64,000 nucleotides of DNA, from assembly GCF_022968135.1 (NCBI RefSeq), contig NZ_JALJRA010000011.1, positions 62,001-126,000 of the forward strand, read 5' to 3'. The notes under the pieces were generated by a model. That model saw only the letters and a list, made by a program, of their open reading frames with translations. It was not told the origin of the DNA and made no database searches. The stretch is from Pseudorhizobium tarimense. Lineage in GTDB: Bacteria; Pseudomonadota; Alphaproteobacteria; Rhizobiales; Rhizobiaceae. The translations under genes and the position numbers were made by a program. Positions 52,169 to 60,789 of the stretch are shown here, one piece after another (position 1 is the first letter of the stretch; every line of letters begins with the position of its first letter).

Positions 52169-53407
52169 ATGTCTCAATCGCAGTTCGGGACGGAAGACGC
52201 GGCTCCTGTCCAGAGATCGTCTTGGGCGGGGGGAGCAAACCAGGTGCGTGTGCGCGCCTACAATGAGCGGCTTGTGCTGTCTCTTGTGCGATTGCATGGG
52301 GCACTTTCGAAGGCGGACCTCACGCGGCTAAGCGGCCTGTCCGCCCAGACGGTCTCCGTGATCATGCGCTCGTTGGAGAATGACGGGCTGTTGTTGAGGG
52401 GGGAGCCGGTTCGTGGCCGTGTGGGACAACCTTCGGTTCCAATGCGCCTCAATCCGGATTCGGTCTACTCCTTCGGGGTGAAGATAGGCCGCCGAAGTGC
52501 GGATGTGGTGCTGATGGATTTCGTCGGCCAGATCCGCCTGCAGCATCACCAGACGTACGCCTATCCGCAGCCTGACGAGATCATGGAGATCATCACGGCG
52601 GGCATTGCGAGGATCGAGGGACAGCTGCAGCCGCAGCAGCGGGAGCGGATAGCCGGCGTCGGGATTGCGGCACCGTTCGAGCTATGGAACTGGGCCGAGG
52701 AAGTGGGGGCGCCGGAAGGTGCGATGGAGGTGTGGCGTGGTACCGACCTGCAGTCGGAAGTGACACGGAGCGTGGCCTACCCCATTTATCTGCAGAACGA
52801 CGCAACAAGCGCTTGCGGGGCAGAGCTCGTCTTCGGAGTTGGACCATCATATCCCGATTTCATCTACTTCTTCGTAGGCTCTTTCATCGGAGGCGGCGTT
52901 GTATTGAACTCGTCCTTGTATTCAGGCCGAACGGGAACCGCCGGTGCAGTTGGGCCACTGCCGGTGAGAGGCAGCAAGGGAGAGACCCGGCAGTTGCTGG
53001 ATATAGCGTCAATCTTCGTGCTGGAGAACGGTCTGCGGGAACATGGCATCGATCCGCAGCCGCTCTGGTATTCGGCAGAGGATTGGGTCGATTTTGGCGC
53101 CCCGATGGAGCGTTGGATCCGCGAGAGCGCGGCGGCGTTGGCGCAGGCGATCGTGGCTGCGGCCTCGGTTATCGACTTTGGGGCTGCCGTCATTGACGGC
53201 GGTTTTCCCGGATGGGTGCGTCAGCGGCTGGTGGCAGCCACCATCACGGCCGTCGCCGAGCTCGATCTTCAGGGCGTCATCATTCCCGATATCATCGAAG
53301 GGAAGGTCGGGTCGCAGGCGCGCGCCATCGGCGGGGCCAGCTTGCCGCTCTTCGCGCGTTACCTGATCGACCAGAACGTTCTTTTCAAGAACCTCTCAAG
53401 CGCCTGA
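52169..53407 (+). CDS. frcR: ROK-family transcriptional regulator of the fructose operon
   Basis: A 412-residue regulator. The winged helix near residues 30-85 (NERLVLSLVRLHGALSKADL, TRLSGLSAQTVSVIMRSLEN) is followed by a ROK sugar-kinase-like ligand domain. The latter has GVGIAAPFELWN, YLQNDATSACGAELVFGVGP (phosphate-transfer Asp-like position), and FFVGSFIGGGVVLNSSLYSG. The usual zinc-binding GHxxxxxxGxxCxCGxxGCxE motif is not present: the stretch reads TGTAGAVGPLPVRGSKG instead, so the zinc site seems lost. Divergent from frcB, it should repress the operon without fructose. It may sense fructose or fructose phosphate. Confidence 0.92.
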   Translation: MSQSQFGTEDAAPVQRSSWAGGANQVRVRAYNERLVLSLVRLHGALSKADLTRLSGLSAQTVSVIMRSLENDGLLLRGEPVRGRVGQPSVPMRLNPDSVYSFGVKIGRRSADVVLMDFVGQIRLQHHQTYAYPQPDEIMEIITAGIARIEGQLQPQQRERIAGVGIAAPFELWNWAEEVGAPEGAMEVWRGTDLQSEVTRSVAYPIYLQNDATSACGAELVFGVGPSYPDFIYFFVGSFIGGGVVLNSSLYSGRTGTAGAVGPLPVRGSKGETRQLLDIASIFVLENGLREHGIDPQPLWYSAEDWVDFGAPMERWIRESAAALAQAIVAAASVIDFGAAVIDGGFPGWVRQRLVAATITAVAELDLQGVIIPDIIEGKVGSQARAIGGASLPLFARYLIDQNVLFKNLSSA

Positions 53408-53513
53408 ACGCTTCATCTCGGTAACCCGAAGGGAAGTCGCATGGATTCAACTCAGCTTCGGGTGGCAACAAGCCGATATGATGATCTTGCGGTAGCGCAG
53501 CCTTGGCACAAGA

Positions 53514-53705
53514 TCAGTCATTGCCCTGCTTCTCACCCGGGCCGTGACCATCTGAGCTGCGAGAGCGCTCATCGACTCGTTCCGCCCCCTTGGACAGGTC
53601 AGATCCCTTCTGCGTCTCGATCCGCTGCTCTTCCGAAGACGTGCTCTGCTTCAGCCCGTGCGCGGACTCCTTGCCTTTCGGCGTGGGTGCCTGTTCGCTT
53701 CCCAT
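53514..53705 (-). CDS. Small hydrophilic protein (63 aa)
   Basis: ATG 53705 has an excellent AGGGAGG site five bases upstream, which is the main reason for accepting it. The product is highly polar and low in complexity (begins MGSEQAPTPKGKESAHGLKQ, ends GHGPGEKQGND), lacks hydrophobic residues and is probably disordered. Similar short Lys/Glu/Ser/Gly-rich proteins occur in rhizobia, often stress-related, but I do not recognise a family. It lies alone in the 425-base gap between frcR and the DUF4112 gene. On the same strand a smaller overlapping frame (53651-53785, 44 residues) also has a good ribosome-binding site. Confidence 0.55.
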   Translation of the reverse strand: MGSEQAPTPKGKESAHGLKQSTSSEEQRIETQKGSDLSKGAERVDERSRSSDGHGPGEKQGND

Positions 53706-53832
53706 TGCGTCCTCCCTTGGTTATCTTCGGCATCAACTCGGCGCAACGAGGCTTGTTCCGCCTCCGGAGGAACCAGAGGCTTCATCGCACATTCTCCTTT
53801 GTCGAACTCATCCACCGAACCCAGAGGCCAAG

Positions 53833-54234
53833 ATGGCAAGAGGCGCTGAAGACGTTTCTGATCAAGTCGAACTGCTGCGGCGTCTACGACGGCTCAACAG
53901 CGCTGCGCGCCTGATGGATACGGCCGTCCGCATACCGGGCACCGGCATTCGCCTGGGTGCAGATTCCTTGATGGGCCTGCTGCCGGTGGTGGGCGATTTC
54001 GGCGGCGCAGCCGTGGGGCTGGCGATGATTTATGAAGCGAGACGTCTCGGGGTTCCGAGTCACAAGCTCGGCAAGATGCTCGGTAATCTCGCTGTGGATG
54101 CCGCCGTGGGTAGCGTGCCCATCTTGGGCGATGTCTTCGACGTCTACTTCAAGTCCCATCGCCGCAACATCGGCCTGATCCTCGATCACTTCGGCGTGGA
54201 TGCAGCGCGGCTGGACGAGACGCGGGCGCGTTGA
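53833..54234 (+). CDS. DUF4112 protein
   Basis: A 133-residue protein with the DUF4112 pattern: LRRLNSAARLMDTAVRIPGT, GIRLGADSLMGLLPVVGDFG, GAAVGLAMIYEARRLGVPSH, AAVGSVPILGDVFDVYFKSH and a C-terminal RRNIGLILDHFG. Two moderately hydrophobic segments (~40-65 and ~85-105) suggest membrane association. Function unknown. ATG 53833 is chosen because family similarity starts there; a longer frame to 53590 is antisense to the small gene. Convergent with the cupin gene. Confidence 0.85.
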   Translation: MARGAEDVSDQVELLRRLRRLNSAARLMDTAVRIPGTGIRLGADSLMGLLPVVGDFGGAAVGLAMIYEARRLGVPSHKLGKMLGNLAVDAAVGSVPILGDVFDVYFKSHRRNIGLILDHFGVDAARLDETRAR

Positions 54235-54257
54235 CGCCTGCGCTCTTTCTCATTCTC

Positions 54258-54596
54258 TCACGGAAGGAAGTCAGCCCGGTGAGGAGTGAAGCTGTCGACG
54301 AGGCGGCCTGCTTCCAGTGCCTTCACCCCATGGACCACGTTGGACGGCACGATGAACGAGTCGCCGGCGGCCAGCTTATCCACCTTGTCTCCGACAGTGA
54401 CCTCAAATCGCCCCTCGGCGACGTAGCTTGCCTGCACATGGGGATGATTATGCAAGGCGCCTATCCCGCCCTTCTCGAAGGCGAACTCGACCACCATCAG
54501 TTCGTCTGTGTGTAGCAGGACCCGTCTGCGGCTGCCTTCCCCGAGTACGGTCCAGCCATCGGTGCTGTTGTGGAAGAAGATCTGCTGATCGCTCAT
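54258..54596 (-). CDS. Cupin domain protein of the hexuronate locus
   Basis: A 112-residue single cupin. Metal-binding motif 1 is GALHNHPHVQASYVAEGRFE (His-x-His-x-x-x-x-Ser/Tyr-x-x-x-Glu) and motif 2 is near FIVPSNVVHGVKALEAG. ATG 54596 is preferred as a CTCCTT-complement site (AAGGAGCAG) precedes it. It follows kduI by 19 bases, and homologues often lie beside pectin/uronate genes, where KdgF is a cupin that linearises unsaturated galacturonate. The motif order fits KdgF-like proteins, so this is a good candidate for that ring-opening role. That naming is inference. Confidence 0.85.
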   Translation of the reverse strand: MSDQQIFFHNSTDGWTVLGEGSRRRVLLHTDELMVVEFAFEKGGIGALHNHPHVQASYVAEGRFEVTVGDKVDKLAAGDSFIVPSNVVHGVKALEAGRLVDSFTPHRADFLP

Positions 54597-54615
54597 CTGC
54601 TGCTCCTTACCACCT

Positions 54616-55461
54616 TCAGCGCATGCTCTCGATCGGGACCGCATCGACGTCGGTGTAGTCCACGTTGTCGCCCGCCATTGCCCAGATGAAGGTGTAGTTG
54701 GCTGTGCCGCAGCCGGAATGGATAGACCAGGGCGGCGATACGACCGCCTCCTCGTTCGCCATCACAATATGCCGGGTCTCGTCCGGCTCTCCCATGAAGT
54801 GGAAGACACGCGCTGTGTCGGGCAGGTCGAAGTACAGGTAAGCCTCCATGCGGCGATCGTGCACATGGCACGGCATCGTATTCCAGACCGATCCCGGCGC
54901 CAGCTGCGTTATGCCGACGACGAGTTGGCAGGTCTGCGCGCCCTCGGCGTGGATGAACTGGAAGATCGAACGTTCGTTGGAGGTTGCCTGGCTGCCGAGA
55001 TCGAGACGTTTTGCGTCGCCGATGCGGATGAGCTTCGTCGGATAGCGCTGGTGGGCAGGCGCGCTCAGGAGATAGAACTTTGCCGGCGCGGCCGCATCAT
55101 CTGAGGCAAACGTCACCTTGCTGCCCATCCCTATGTAGAGCATGTCGCGCGTGTCCAGAGCATGGCGGTTGCCGTCGACCTCGATCGAACCCTTGCCGCC
55201 GATGTTGACCGCGATCATCTCGCGCCGGTCGAGGAAATTCGCCGTGCCCGTGGGCTTGATGGTCTCGAGCTCCAGGCCAGCCGCTGTGGGCACGGCGCCA
55301 CCGATAACCATTCGATCGTAGTGCGTGTAGACCAGCTTCACGCGCCCCGGGGTGAAGAGGTTGCCGATGTGGAAGTTGTCGCGGAGCTCGCTGCTGCCCA
55401 TGCGGGCACCCGTTGCGGGGTCAAAGGCTTGGCGGGTGGAATAGTCCGTGTGTGCAGTCAT
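54616..55461 (-). CDS. kduI: 5-dehydro-4-deoxy-D-glucuronate isomerase
   Basis: A 281-residue enzyme converting 4-deoxy-L-threo-5-hexosulose uronate to 3-deoxy-D-glycero-2,5-hexodiulosonate in pectin degradation. It may also act on hexuronates. The zinc ligands are visible: CHVHDRRMEAYLYFDL (two His and Glu) and WSIHSGCG (last His). Family segments RDNFHIGNLFTPGRVKLVYT and FLDRREMIAVNIGGKGSIEV are present. Length is standard. Lies between the GntR regulator and the cupin. KduD (the next dehydrogenase) is not in the window. Confidence 0.93.
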   Translation of the reverse strand: MTAHTDYSTRQAFDPATGARMGSSELRDNFHIGNLFTPGRVKLVYTHYDRMVIGGAVPTAAGLELETIKPTGTANFLDRREMIAVNIGGKGSIEVDGNRHALDTRDMLYIGMGSKVTFASDDAAAPAKFYLLSAPAHQRYPTKLIRIGDAKRLDLGSQATSNERSIFQFIHAEGAQTCQLVVGITQLAPGSVWNTMPCHVHDRRMEAYLYFDLPDTARVFHFMGEPDETRHIVMANEEAVVSPPWSIHSGCGTANYTFIWAMAGDNVDYTDVDAVPIESMR

Positions 55462-55489
55462 GGCATCCTCGCTTATGCTGTCTTGCCCA

Positions 55490-56260
55490 TCAGGGCGTTG
55501 TGACGGAGCCGAAGCGGTATTCCGCCTGCTGGTCCGTCAGTCGATCGTGATAACGTTTCTGGCTTTCCGCCAGATGGGTGCGCATCGCCGCGCGGGCCCC
55601 ATCGGCATCACCTGCCGAGATGGCCCTCAGGATGGCGAGATGCTCGCGCTGGAGCATCACCTGGTACTCGCGCGTGAGCAGACTGTCGGTGCCCCAGGGC
55701 GAGGTGATGTCGCAGGGAATAGCACGCATGCCGAGCGCATCGAGAACCTCGACATAGAACGGGTTGTTCGTCGCGGCCGCGATGGCGCGATGAAACATGA
55801 AGTCGCTGCGTCCGGTTGCCTCGCCAACGGAAAGCAAGCGGTCGAACTCGAAGAAGGCTTCCTGGATCGCGGCTTCCTGCGCAGCATTCCGCCGGACCGC
55901 TGCCAGTCCGGCGCTCTCGATCTCCAGACCCATCCGAACTTCGATGACATTGAGCGCATGGGATATCTTCATCCCAATATCGGCCGTCAGCGAGGCGAAG
56001 GCCATGGCGGGTCGTTCGCAGACGAAGATGCCTGCCCCTTGGCGCGATTCCACAAGACCATCGGCAGCAAGGCTTGCCACCGCCTCCCGCACTACCGTGC
56101 GGCTGACGCCGAAGGCTTCCGAAAGCTGGCTCTCGGTCGGCAGTTTCTCACCGGAGCGGATTTCTCCTGAGACGATCTGCGACCGCAGTGATCCCGCGAC
56201 GTGTTCGGATAGCTTCGGTCTGCGCTCTACCTTGCTGGCAACGGTCAAATCCGCGGGCAT
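55490..56260 (-). CDS. FadR-subfamily GntR regulator of the hexuronate locus
   Basis: A 256-residue regulator. Winged helix near 15-82: SEHVAGSLRSQIVSGEIRSG, LPTESQLSEAFGVSRTVVRE, AVASLAADGLVESRQGAGIF. FCD domain ~100-240, with DFMFHRAIAAATNNPFYVEV and QREHLAILRAISAGDADGAR supplying the metal-binding His. It resembles UxuR/ExuR/KdgR-like regulators of uronate use. It lies inside the operon between dctM and kduI, so it would be autoregulated. Operators that fit the family lie upstream of uxaC (60697-60735). Confidence 0.92.
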   Translation of the reverse strand: MPADLTVASKVERRPKLSEHVAGSLRSQIVSGEIRSGEKLPTESQLSEAFGVSRTVVREAVASLAADGLVESRQGAGIFVCERPAMAFASLTADIGMKISHALNVIEVRMGLEIESAGLAAVRRNAAQEAAIQEAFFEFDRLLSVGEATGRSDFMFHRAIAAATNNPFYVEVLDALGMRAIPCDITSPWGTDSLLTREYQVMLQREHLAILRAISAGDADGARAAMRTHLAESQKRYHDRLTDQQAEYRFGSVTTP

Positions 56261-56269
56261 GGCTCGTCC

Positions 56270-57550
56270 TTATCTGAAGACACTCGGCAACCACAGGGAG
56301 ATCGCCGGAACATAGGTCACGAGGCCGAGTACCACGATTCCAGCCAGGTAGAACGGCCAGATCGACCGCATTGCCTGCCACACGCTGATCTTCCCGACCG
56401 CACAGGCGACGAACTGCACCGCACCTACCGGTGGCGTGTTCAAGCCGATGCCGAAGTTCAGGATCATGATCACGCCGAAATGCACCGGGTCTACCCCATA
56501 TGCCTGGGCGACCGGCAGGAAGATGGGCGTCGCGATGATGATCGTCGGTCCCATGTCCATGAATGTGCCCAGAAAGAGCATCAGGATGTTGAGGAGCAGG
56601 AGAATGATCAGCGGATTGTCGGAGATCGTGTTCATCCACGCGATCAGAGCGGCCGGCACTCTAAGGAAAGCCATCAGCCAGGAGAAGGCAGCCGCCATGC
56701 CGATGATCAGCAGGACCATAGCTGTTGTGCGCACTGCGCCCATCGTGGCGTGGACGAAGCCTTCCCAGGTCATCTGTCGATACACGAAGACCGTGATCAG
56801 CAGAGCGTAGAGGACGGCGATGCAGGAGCTTTCGGTTGCGGTGAAGATGCCGGAGCGAACGCCACCGAAGATGATCGCGATGAGCAGGAGGCCGGGGACC
56901 GCCACCGCGCCCAAGTGCAGGACCATCTGGAAACCGGGGAAGGTTTCGACCGGATAGCCCCGGCTTCTTGCGACGAAATAGGCCGTCGTCATGAGAGCCA
57001 AAGCCAGCAAAATTCCCGGGATCACGCCTGCCGTGAACAGGTCAGCAATGGAAATTTGTCCGCCCGCGGAAATCGAATAGATGATCATGTTATGCGAGGG
57101 CGGCAGCAGCAGCGCGATCAGAGCAGCCATTGATGTCACGTTGACAGCATAGTCGGTGCCGTAGCCACGCTCTTTCATCTGTGGGATCATCAGTCCTCCG
57201 ACGGCTGCGGCCTCAGCCACTGCCGAGCCTGAGATGCCGCCGAAGAGAGTGGCCGTAACGATATTTACCTGTCCCAGGCCGCCGCGCACATGTCCGACAA
57301 GCGAGGCGGCGAAGGCGACGATCTTCTGGGCAATCCCGCCACGCACCATCAGGTCGCCGGCGTAGATGAAAAAGGGAATGGCGAGCAAGGAAAACACGCT
57401 CATGCCGGAGTTCAGCCGTTGGAAGACGACCAGCGGCGGAAGCCCGATATAAGCCGCGGTCGCGAAACTTGCGACACCCAGGCAGAAGGCGATCGGCGTG
57501 CCGATCAGCATGAGCAGCGTGAAGACGCCGAAGAGAATCCAGTATTCCAT
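56270..57550 (-). CDS. TRAP transporter large permease (DctM type)
   Basis: A 426-residue integral membrane protein with about 12 helices, driving sodium- or proton-coupled uptake of an organic acid. It shows the DctM patterns MEYWILFGVFTLLMLIGTPI, SLLAIPFFIYAGDLMVRGGI, GGISGSAVAEAAAVGGLMIP (a Na-binding region), LLPPSHNMIIYSISAGGQIS, TATESSCIAVLYALLI and DMGPTIIIATPIFLPVAQAY. Unlike the remnant at 4770-5321 it is complete. Four bases separate it from DctQ. In this locus the substrate is probably glucuronate and/or galacturonate. Confidence 0.94.
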   Translation of the reverse strand: MEYWILFGVFTLLMLIGTPIAFCLGVASFATAAYIGLPPLVVFQRLNSGMSVFSLLAIPFFIYAGDLMVRGGIAQKIVAFAASLVGHVRGGLGQVNIVTATLFGGISGSAVAEAAAVGGLMIPQMKERGYGTDYAVNVTSMAALIALLLPPSHNMIIYSISAGGQISIADLFTAGVIPGILLALALMTTAYFVARSRGYPVETFPGFQMVLHLGAVAVPGLLLIAIIFGGVRSGIFTATESSCIAVLYALLITVFVYRQMTWEGFVHATMGAVRTTAMVLLIIGMAAAFSWLMAFLRVPAALIAWMNTISDNPLIILLLLNILMLFLGTFMDMGPTIIIATPIFLPVAQAYGVDPVHFGVIMILNFGIGLNTPPVGAVQFVACAVGKISVWQAMRSIWPFYLAGIVVLGLVTYVPAISLWLPSVFR

Positions 57551-57554
57551 TGCT

Positions 57555-58115
57555 TCAGACCTTCACATTCGCAGTGTCTATATCGGCCGCCACCTCTGCG
57601 GACGGCACTTCGTCGACGGCGTCATCGACCGGCGCGCCGGACAATCTCAAGACGATGCGCTCCAACGAAAACAGTACGATCAAAACCCCACCTGCCACGA
57701 GCGGCAGGTAGTCCCAAGCACCCGAAATGCCGAGAGAGGGCAAGATCGTGCTCCAGGTCAGCGCCATGAGCTGCCAGCCATACCAGATCATGCCGATGCC
57801 AAAGGCCATGGCTACGAAATCTGAAATCATCCGCAGCCACTTCTTGCCGGTGTCCGGAAGGACGTAGAGCAGCACGTCGAAGCCGAGATGGTAGTTCTCG
57901 CGTACGCCGACGGCGGCTCCCAGGAAGATGAACCAGCTCATCAGCATGACGGCGCCCGGCTCCGTCCAGCTCGGCGAGTCGTTGAGTACGTAGCGGCAGA
58001 ACACCTGCCACGCCACGAAGGCCGTCATCAGGACCAGGCCTATCCCGGCGCTCCAGAGCGCGATCGTGTTCAGGCGGCCGAGAGATCTGGCGAGGGCCTT
58101 GAGAGGGTAAGACAT
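57555..58115 (-). CDS. TRAP transporter small permease (DctQ type)
   Basis: A 186-residue membrane protein with four helices and the DctQ pattern FVAWQVFCRYVLNDSPSWTE, LMSWFIFLGAAVGVRENYHL, GFDVLLYVLPDTGKKWLRMI. ATG 58115 is chosen since the first helix follows soon and the earlier in-frame ATG (58145) adds only ten residues unlike the family. The acidic C-terminal tail (VDDAVDEVPSAEVAADIDTA) is longer than usual. It couples the large permease to the binding protein. Confidence 0.92.
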   Translation of the reverse strand: MSYPLKALARSLGRLNTIALWSAGIGLVLMTAFVAWQVFCRYVLNDSPSWTEPGAVMLMSWFIFLGAAVGVRENYHLGFDVLLYVLPDTGKKWLRMISDFVAMAFGIGMIWYGWQLMALTWSTILPSLGISGAWDYLPLVAGGVLIVLFSLERIVLRLSGAPVDDAVDEVPSAEVAADIDTANVKV

Positions 58116-58181
58116 GGTGCACACTTGTTTTTTGCTGGTCCCCAAAGCGTGAGGAAACGTCGCTTCGGTATCTGACGGATG

Positions 58182-58212
58182 CGAGGGGCAGCCGAGAACC
58201 TGCTGCCCCTCG
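58182..58212 (-). other. Strong hairpin between TRAP binding-protein and DctQ genes
   Basis: Perfect 11-bp stem CGAGGGGCAGC / GCTGCCCCTCG with a 9-base loop, 8 bases after the DctP stop on the transcribed strand. No U-tract. It shows that the pattern is not limited to ABC systems. Confidence 0.7.
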
Positions 58213-58220
58213 AGAGTGCG

Positions 58221-59198
58221 TTACTGAACGGCCTTGACGTCTTCGACCATCTTCTTGAGGACAGGATCGGTCACGTGCTTCGCATAGACCGGCTCCATCG
58301 CATCAATGAAGCCCTGCTTGTCCGGGTTGGTGATCTCGGCACCGCCGGCTTCAACATTCTTTCGCGACTCTGCCACCTTGGCGGCCCAGAGTTCGCGCTG
58401 CTTCGCAACGCTCTCTTTGGCGGCCTGCTGGAAGATTTCCTGATCTTCAGGCGACAGCTGATCGTAGGCTGCCTTGTTCATCACGAAGACCTCGGGAAGA
58501 ATGGTGTGCTCGTCGAGGGAGTAGTACTTGGCAACCTCGAAGTGCTTTGCCGTGTCGTAGCTCGGGAAGTTGTTTTCCGCACCGTCGATGACGCCAGTTT
58601 CCATCGAGGAATAAACCTCCCCGTATGGCATCGGCGTTGCGTTCGCGCCAAGAGCGGCCACCATGTCGACAAAGATGTCGGACTGGATGACGCGGAACTT
58701 CATGCCCTTCAGGTCTTCGACGGAGTTGATCGGCTTCTTGCTGTTGTAGAAGGAGCGCGAGCCTGCATCGTAATAGGCCAGCACGACAAGGCCGATATCC
58801 TCGAACGCAGCCTTGATCTGATCTCCGACGGCGCCATCCATGACCTTGTGCATGTGTTCTTCCGAGCGGAAGATGTAGGGTAGGGCGGGGACGATGGTTT
58901 CCTTCACCGTACCGTTGAAGGGCGCCATCGATATGCGGTTGAGCTCGATCACCCCGGTGCGAACCTGCTCAATGGTATCCTTTTCCTCGCCCAGCTGAGC
59001 CGAGTGATAGACCTCTACCTCGTAGCGTCCATCAGTGCGCTCCTTGACGAGTTCTCCGAAGTACTTTACGCCTTCAACGGTCGGATAACCGTCTGGATGT
59101 GTGTCCGACGAGCGAAGCACGGTCTGCGCCATCGCAGTGCTTGCCAACAGTGTCGCTGCGACCGTGAAAGCGGCAGCTACCTTCCCGAAATGCATCAT
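58221..59198 (-). CDS. TRAP transporter substrate-binding protein (DctP type)
   Basis: A 325-residue periplasmic receptor. Sec signal ~1-25 ([20 protein letters not shown], cleaved after AMA). The mature part begins [20 protein letters not shown]; Arg in [14 protein letters not shown] is the carboxylate-binding Arg of DctP proteins, and [20 protein letters not shown] is the family signature. The ATG pair at 59193-59198 follows GGAGAAG. The hexuronate-binding role is supported by its neighbours uxaC and kduI, with homologous TRAP receptors known for glucuronate and galacturonate. Gap to uxaC is 40 bases. Confidence 0.94.
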   Translation of the reverse strand: MMHFGKVAAAFTVAATLLASTAMAQTVLRSSDTHPDGYPTVEGVKYFGELVKERTDGRYEVEVYHSAQLGEEKDTIEQVRTGVIELNRISMAPFNGTVKETIVPALPYIFRSEEHMHKVMDGAVGDQIKAAFEDIGLVVLAYYDAGSRSFYNSKKPINSVEDLKGMKFRVIQSDIFVDMVAALGANATPMPYGEVYSSMETGVIDGAENNFPSYDTAKHFEVAKYYSLDEHTILPEVFVMNKAAYDQLSPEDQEIFQQAAKESVAKQRELWAAKVAESRKNVEAGGAEITNPDKQGFIDAMEPVYAKHVTDPVLKKMVEDVKAVQ

Positions 59199-59238
59199 GA
59201 TCTTCTCCTCCCTTTTACCTCGGCGCCTCACGCGCCAC

Positions 59239-60648
59239 TCAAAGCCGATACGCGCTCTTTGCCAGCGTATAGGCAAGCTCCTTGGCCAGATCGAAGGCTT
59301 CCTCCTCCCTCAACCGGTGTTCTGCGACGAGGCGCGCCAGGAAGGCACAATCCACTCTTCGTGCAATGTCGTGACGCGCCGGGATCGACGGAAAGGCGCG
59401 GGTGTCGTCGTTGAAGCCGACCGTGTTGTAGAAGCCAGCCGTTTCCGTCGTCATCTCGCGGAAGCGCCGCATGCCCTCGGGGCTGTCATGGAACCACCAG
59501 GCGGGGCCAAGCTTCAGCGCCGGATAGACGCCGGCAAGGGGCGCAAGCTCACGGGCATAGGAGGTCTCGTCGAGCGTAAAGAGCACCACCGTCAAGTTTC
59601 TCTCCAGCCCGACTGCATCGAGTAGCGGCTTGAGGGCGCCCACATAATCCGTCCGCGTCGGGATGTCGAAGCCCATGTCGCGTCCGTGACGCGCCAGCAT
59701 AGAGGGCGAGTGGTTGCGCAATGAGCCAGGGTGGATCTGCAGGACGAGCCCGTCGTCGAGGCTCATCTTCGCCATTTCGGTCAGCATCTGACCGCGGAAA
59801 AACCGGCGCTCGTTGTTGTCTGCCTTGCCGCTTCGCACCTTGTCGAAAAGCGCTGCGGCCTCCGAAGGTGACAGGTTTGCCGTGTCGGCCGTGGCGTGGC
59901 CATGATCGGAGGAAGTTGCTCCGAAAGATTTGAAGTACTCGCGGCGCTTCCGGTGGGCTGCGAGATAGCCGGACCAGGTAGCGGTGTCCTCGCCGGTGAT
60001 GTCGCCGAGTGTGTCCAGGTTCGCTGCGAAGCCCTCGAAGTCCGGATCGACCACGGCATCCGGCCGATAAGCGGTCACCACACGCCCGTCCCAGCCGCTG
60101 TCGCGGATCATCTTGTGCCAGCGCAGGTCATCAAGCGCGCCCTCGGTGGTGGCGATTACTTCAATGTTGAAGCGCTTGAAGAGAGCACGCGGCCGGTACT
60201 CCGGCTGGCGCAGCTTTTCCGCGATTCTGTCGTAGCTGCTGTCGGCCGTCCTGCTGTTTAAGGGCTCTTCGATGTTAAACAGCGAGGAGAGGACATAGTC
60301 CATCCACAGTCTGGTGGGGGTGCCCCGGAAGAGGTGGTAGTTTTCGGCGAACAGGCGCCAGATGCTGCGTCCGTCCGTTTCGACCGGCGAACCGTCCAGC
60401 CTCTTCACGCCCAGATCCTCCAGCGCAATGCCTTGGCTGAAGAGCATGCGGAAGATGTAGTGGTCCGGGACGATCAGGAGCTGCGCCGGGTCCGGGAACG
60501 GTTCGTCGAGCGCGTACCAGCGCGGATCCGTATGGCCATGCGGGCTGATGATCGGAAGGTTGGCGACGGTCTGGTAGAGGGCACGTGCTATCGAGCGTAG
60601 CTGACCGTCGGCCGGAAACAGGACGTTAGGGTGTACTAATCCGCTCAT
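59239..60648 (-). CDS. uxaC: Glucuronate (uronate) isomerase
   Basis: A 469-residue metal-dependent isomerase converting D-glucuronate to D-fructuronate and D-galacturonate to D-tagaturonate. Amidohydrolase-type metal motif [12 protein letters not shown] is near residue 35, with [37 protein letters not shown] and [17 protein letters not shown] typical of UxaC. ATG 60648 gives [16 protein letters not shown]; a longer frame reaches into the operator region. It is the first gene of the (-) hexuronate operon. The next enzymes UxuA/UxuB or UxaA/UxaB are not in the window. Confidence 0.95.
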   Translation of the reverse strand: MSGLVHPNVLFPADGQLRSIARALYQTVANLPIISPHGHTDPRWYALDEPFPDPAQLLIVPDHYIFRMLFSQGIALEDLGVKRLDGSPVETDGRSIWRLFAENYHLFRGTPTRLWMDYVLSSLFNIEEPLNSRTADSSYDRIAEKLRQPEYRPRALFKRFNIEVIATTEGALDDLRWHKMIRDSGWDGRVVTAYRPDAVVDPDFEGFAANLDTLGDITGEDTATWSGYLAAHRKRREYFKSFGATSSDHGHATADTANLSPSEAAALFDKVRSGKADNNERRFFRGQMLTEMAKMSLDDGLVLQIHPGSLRNHSPSMLARHGRDMGFDIPTRTDYVGALKPLLDAVGLERNLTVVLFTLDETSYARELAPLAGVYPALKLGPAWWFHDSPEGMRRFREMTTETAGFYNTVGFNDDTRAFPSIPARHDIARRVDCAFLARLVAEHRLREEEAFDLAKELAYTLAKSAYRL

Positions 60649-60696
60649 GCTGGTGCCGCTCCTCCTTCGGCTTCCTATGGCTAGCATGCGGGGGAG

Positions 60697-60735
60697 GTAT
60701 GTCAACATACAAAAATTGGCTTCTTGTATGACAAG
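60697..60735. promoter_or_regulatory. Two FadR-type operator candidates between uxaC and the dehydrogenase gene
   Basis: CTTGT-ATG-ACAAG (60723-60735) is a perfect inverted repeat that fits the TTGTATGACAA type of FadR/UxuR-family operators. GTATGT-CA-ACATAC (60697-60710) is a second palindrome with a related half-site (GTATGTCAAC). They lie in the 141-base divergent region, so the GntR regulator encoded at 55490-56260 could control both directions. Confidence 0.65.
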
Positions 60736-60789
60736 TGTTGCCGAGGCCCAGTGGTTGCGATAGGCCTGAACGGGGAGAAGGAGATCGCG

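Noticed and set aside
53651..53785. 44-codon (-) frame overlapping the 63-residue gene
   Set aside because: Has a good ribosome-binding site but no family, a basic low-complexity product and full out-of-frame overlap with a better candidate; kept only as a finding.
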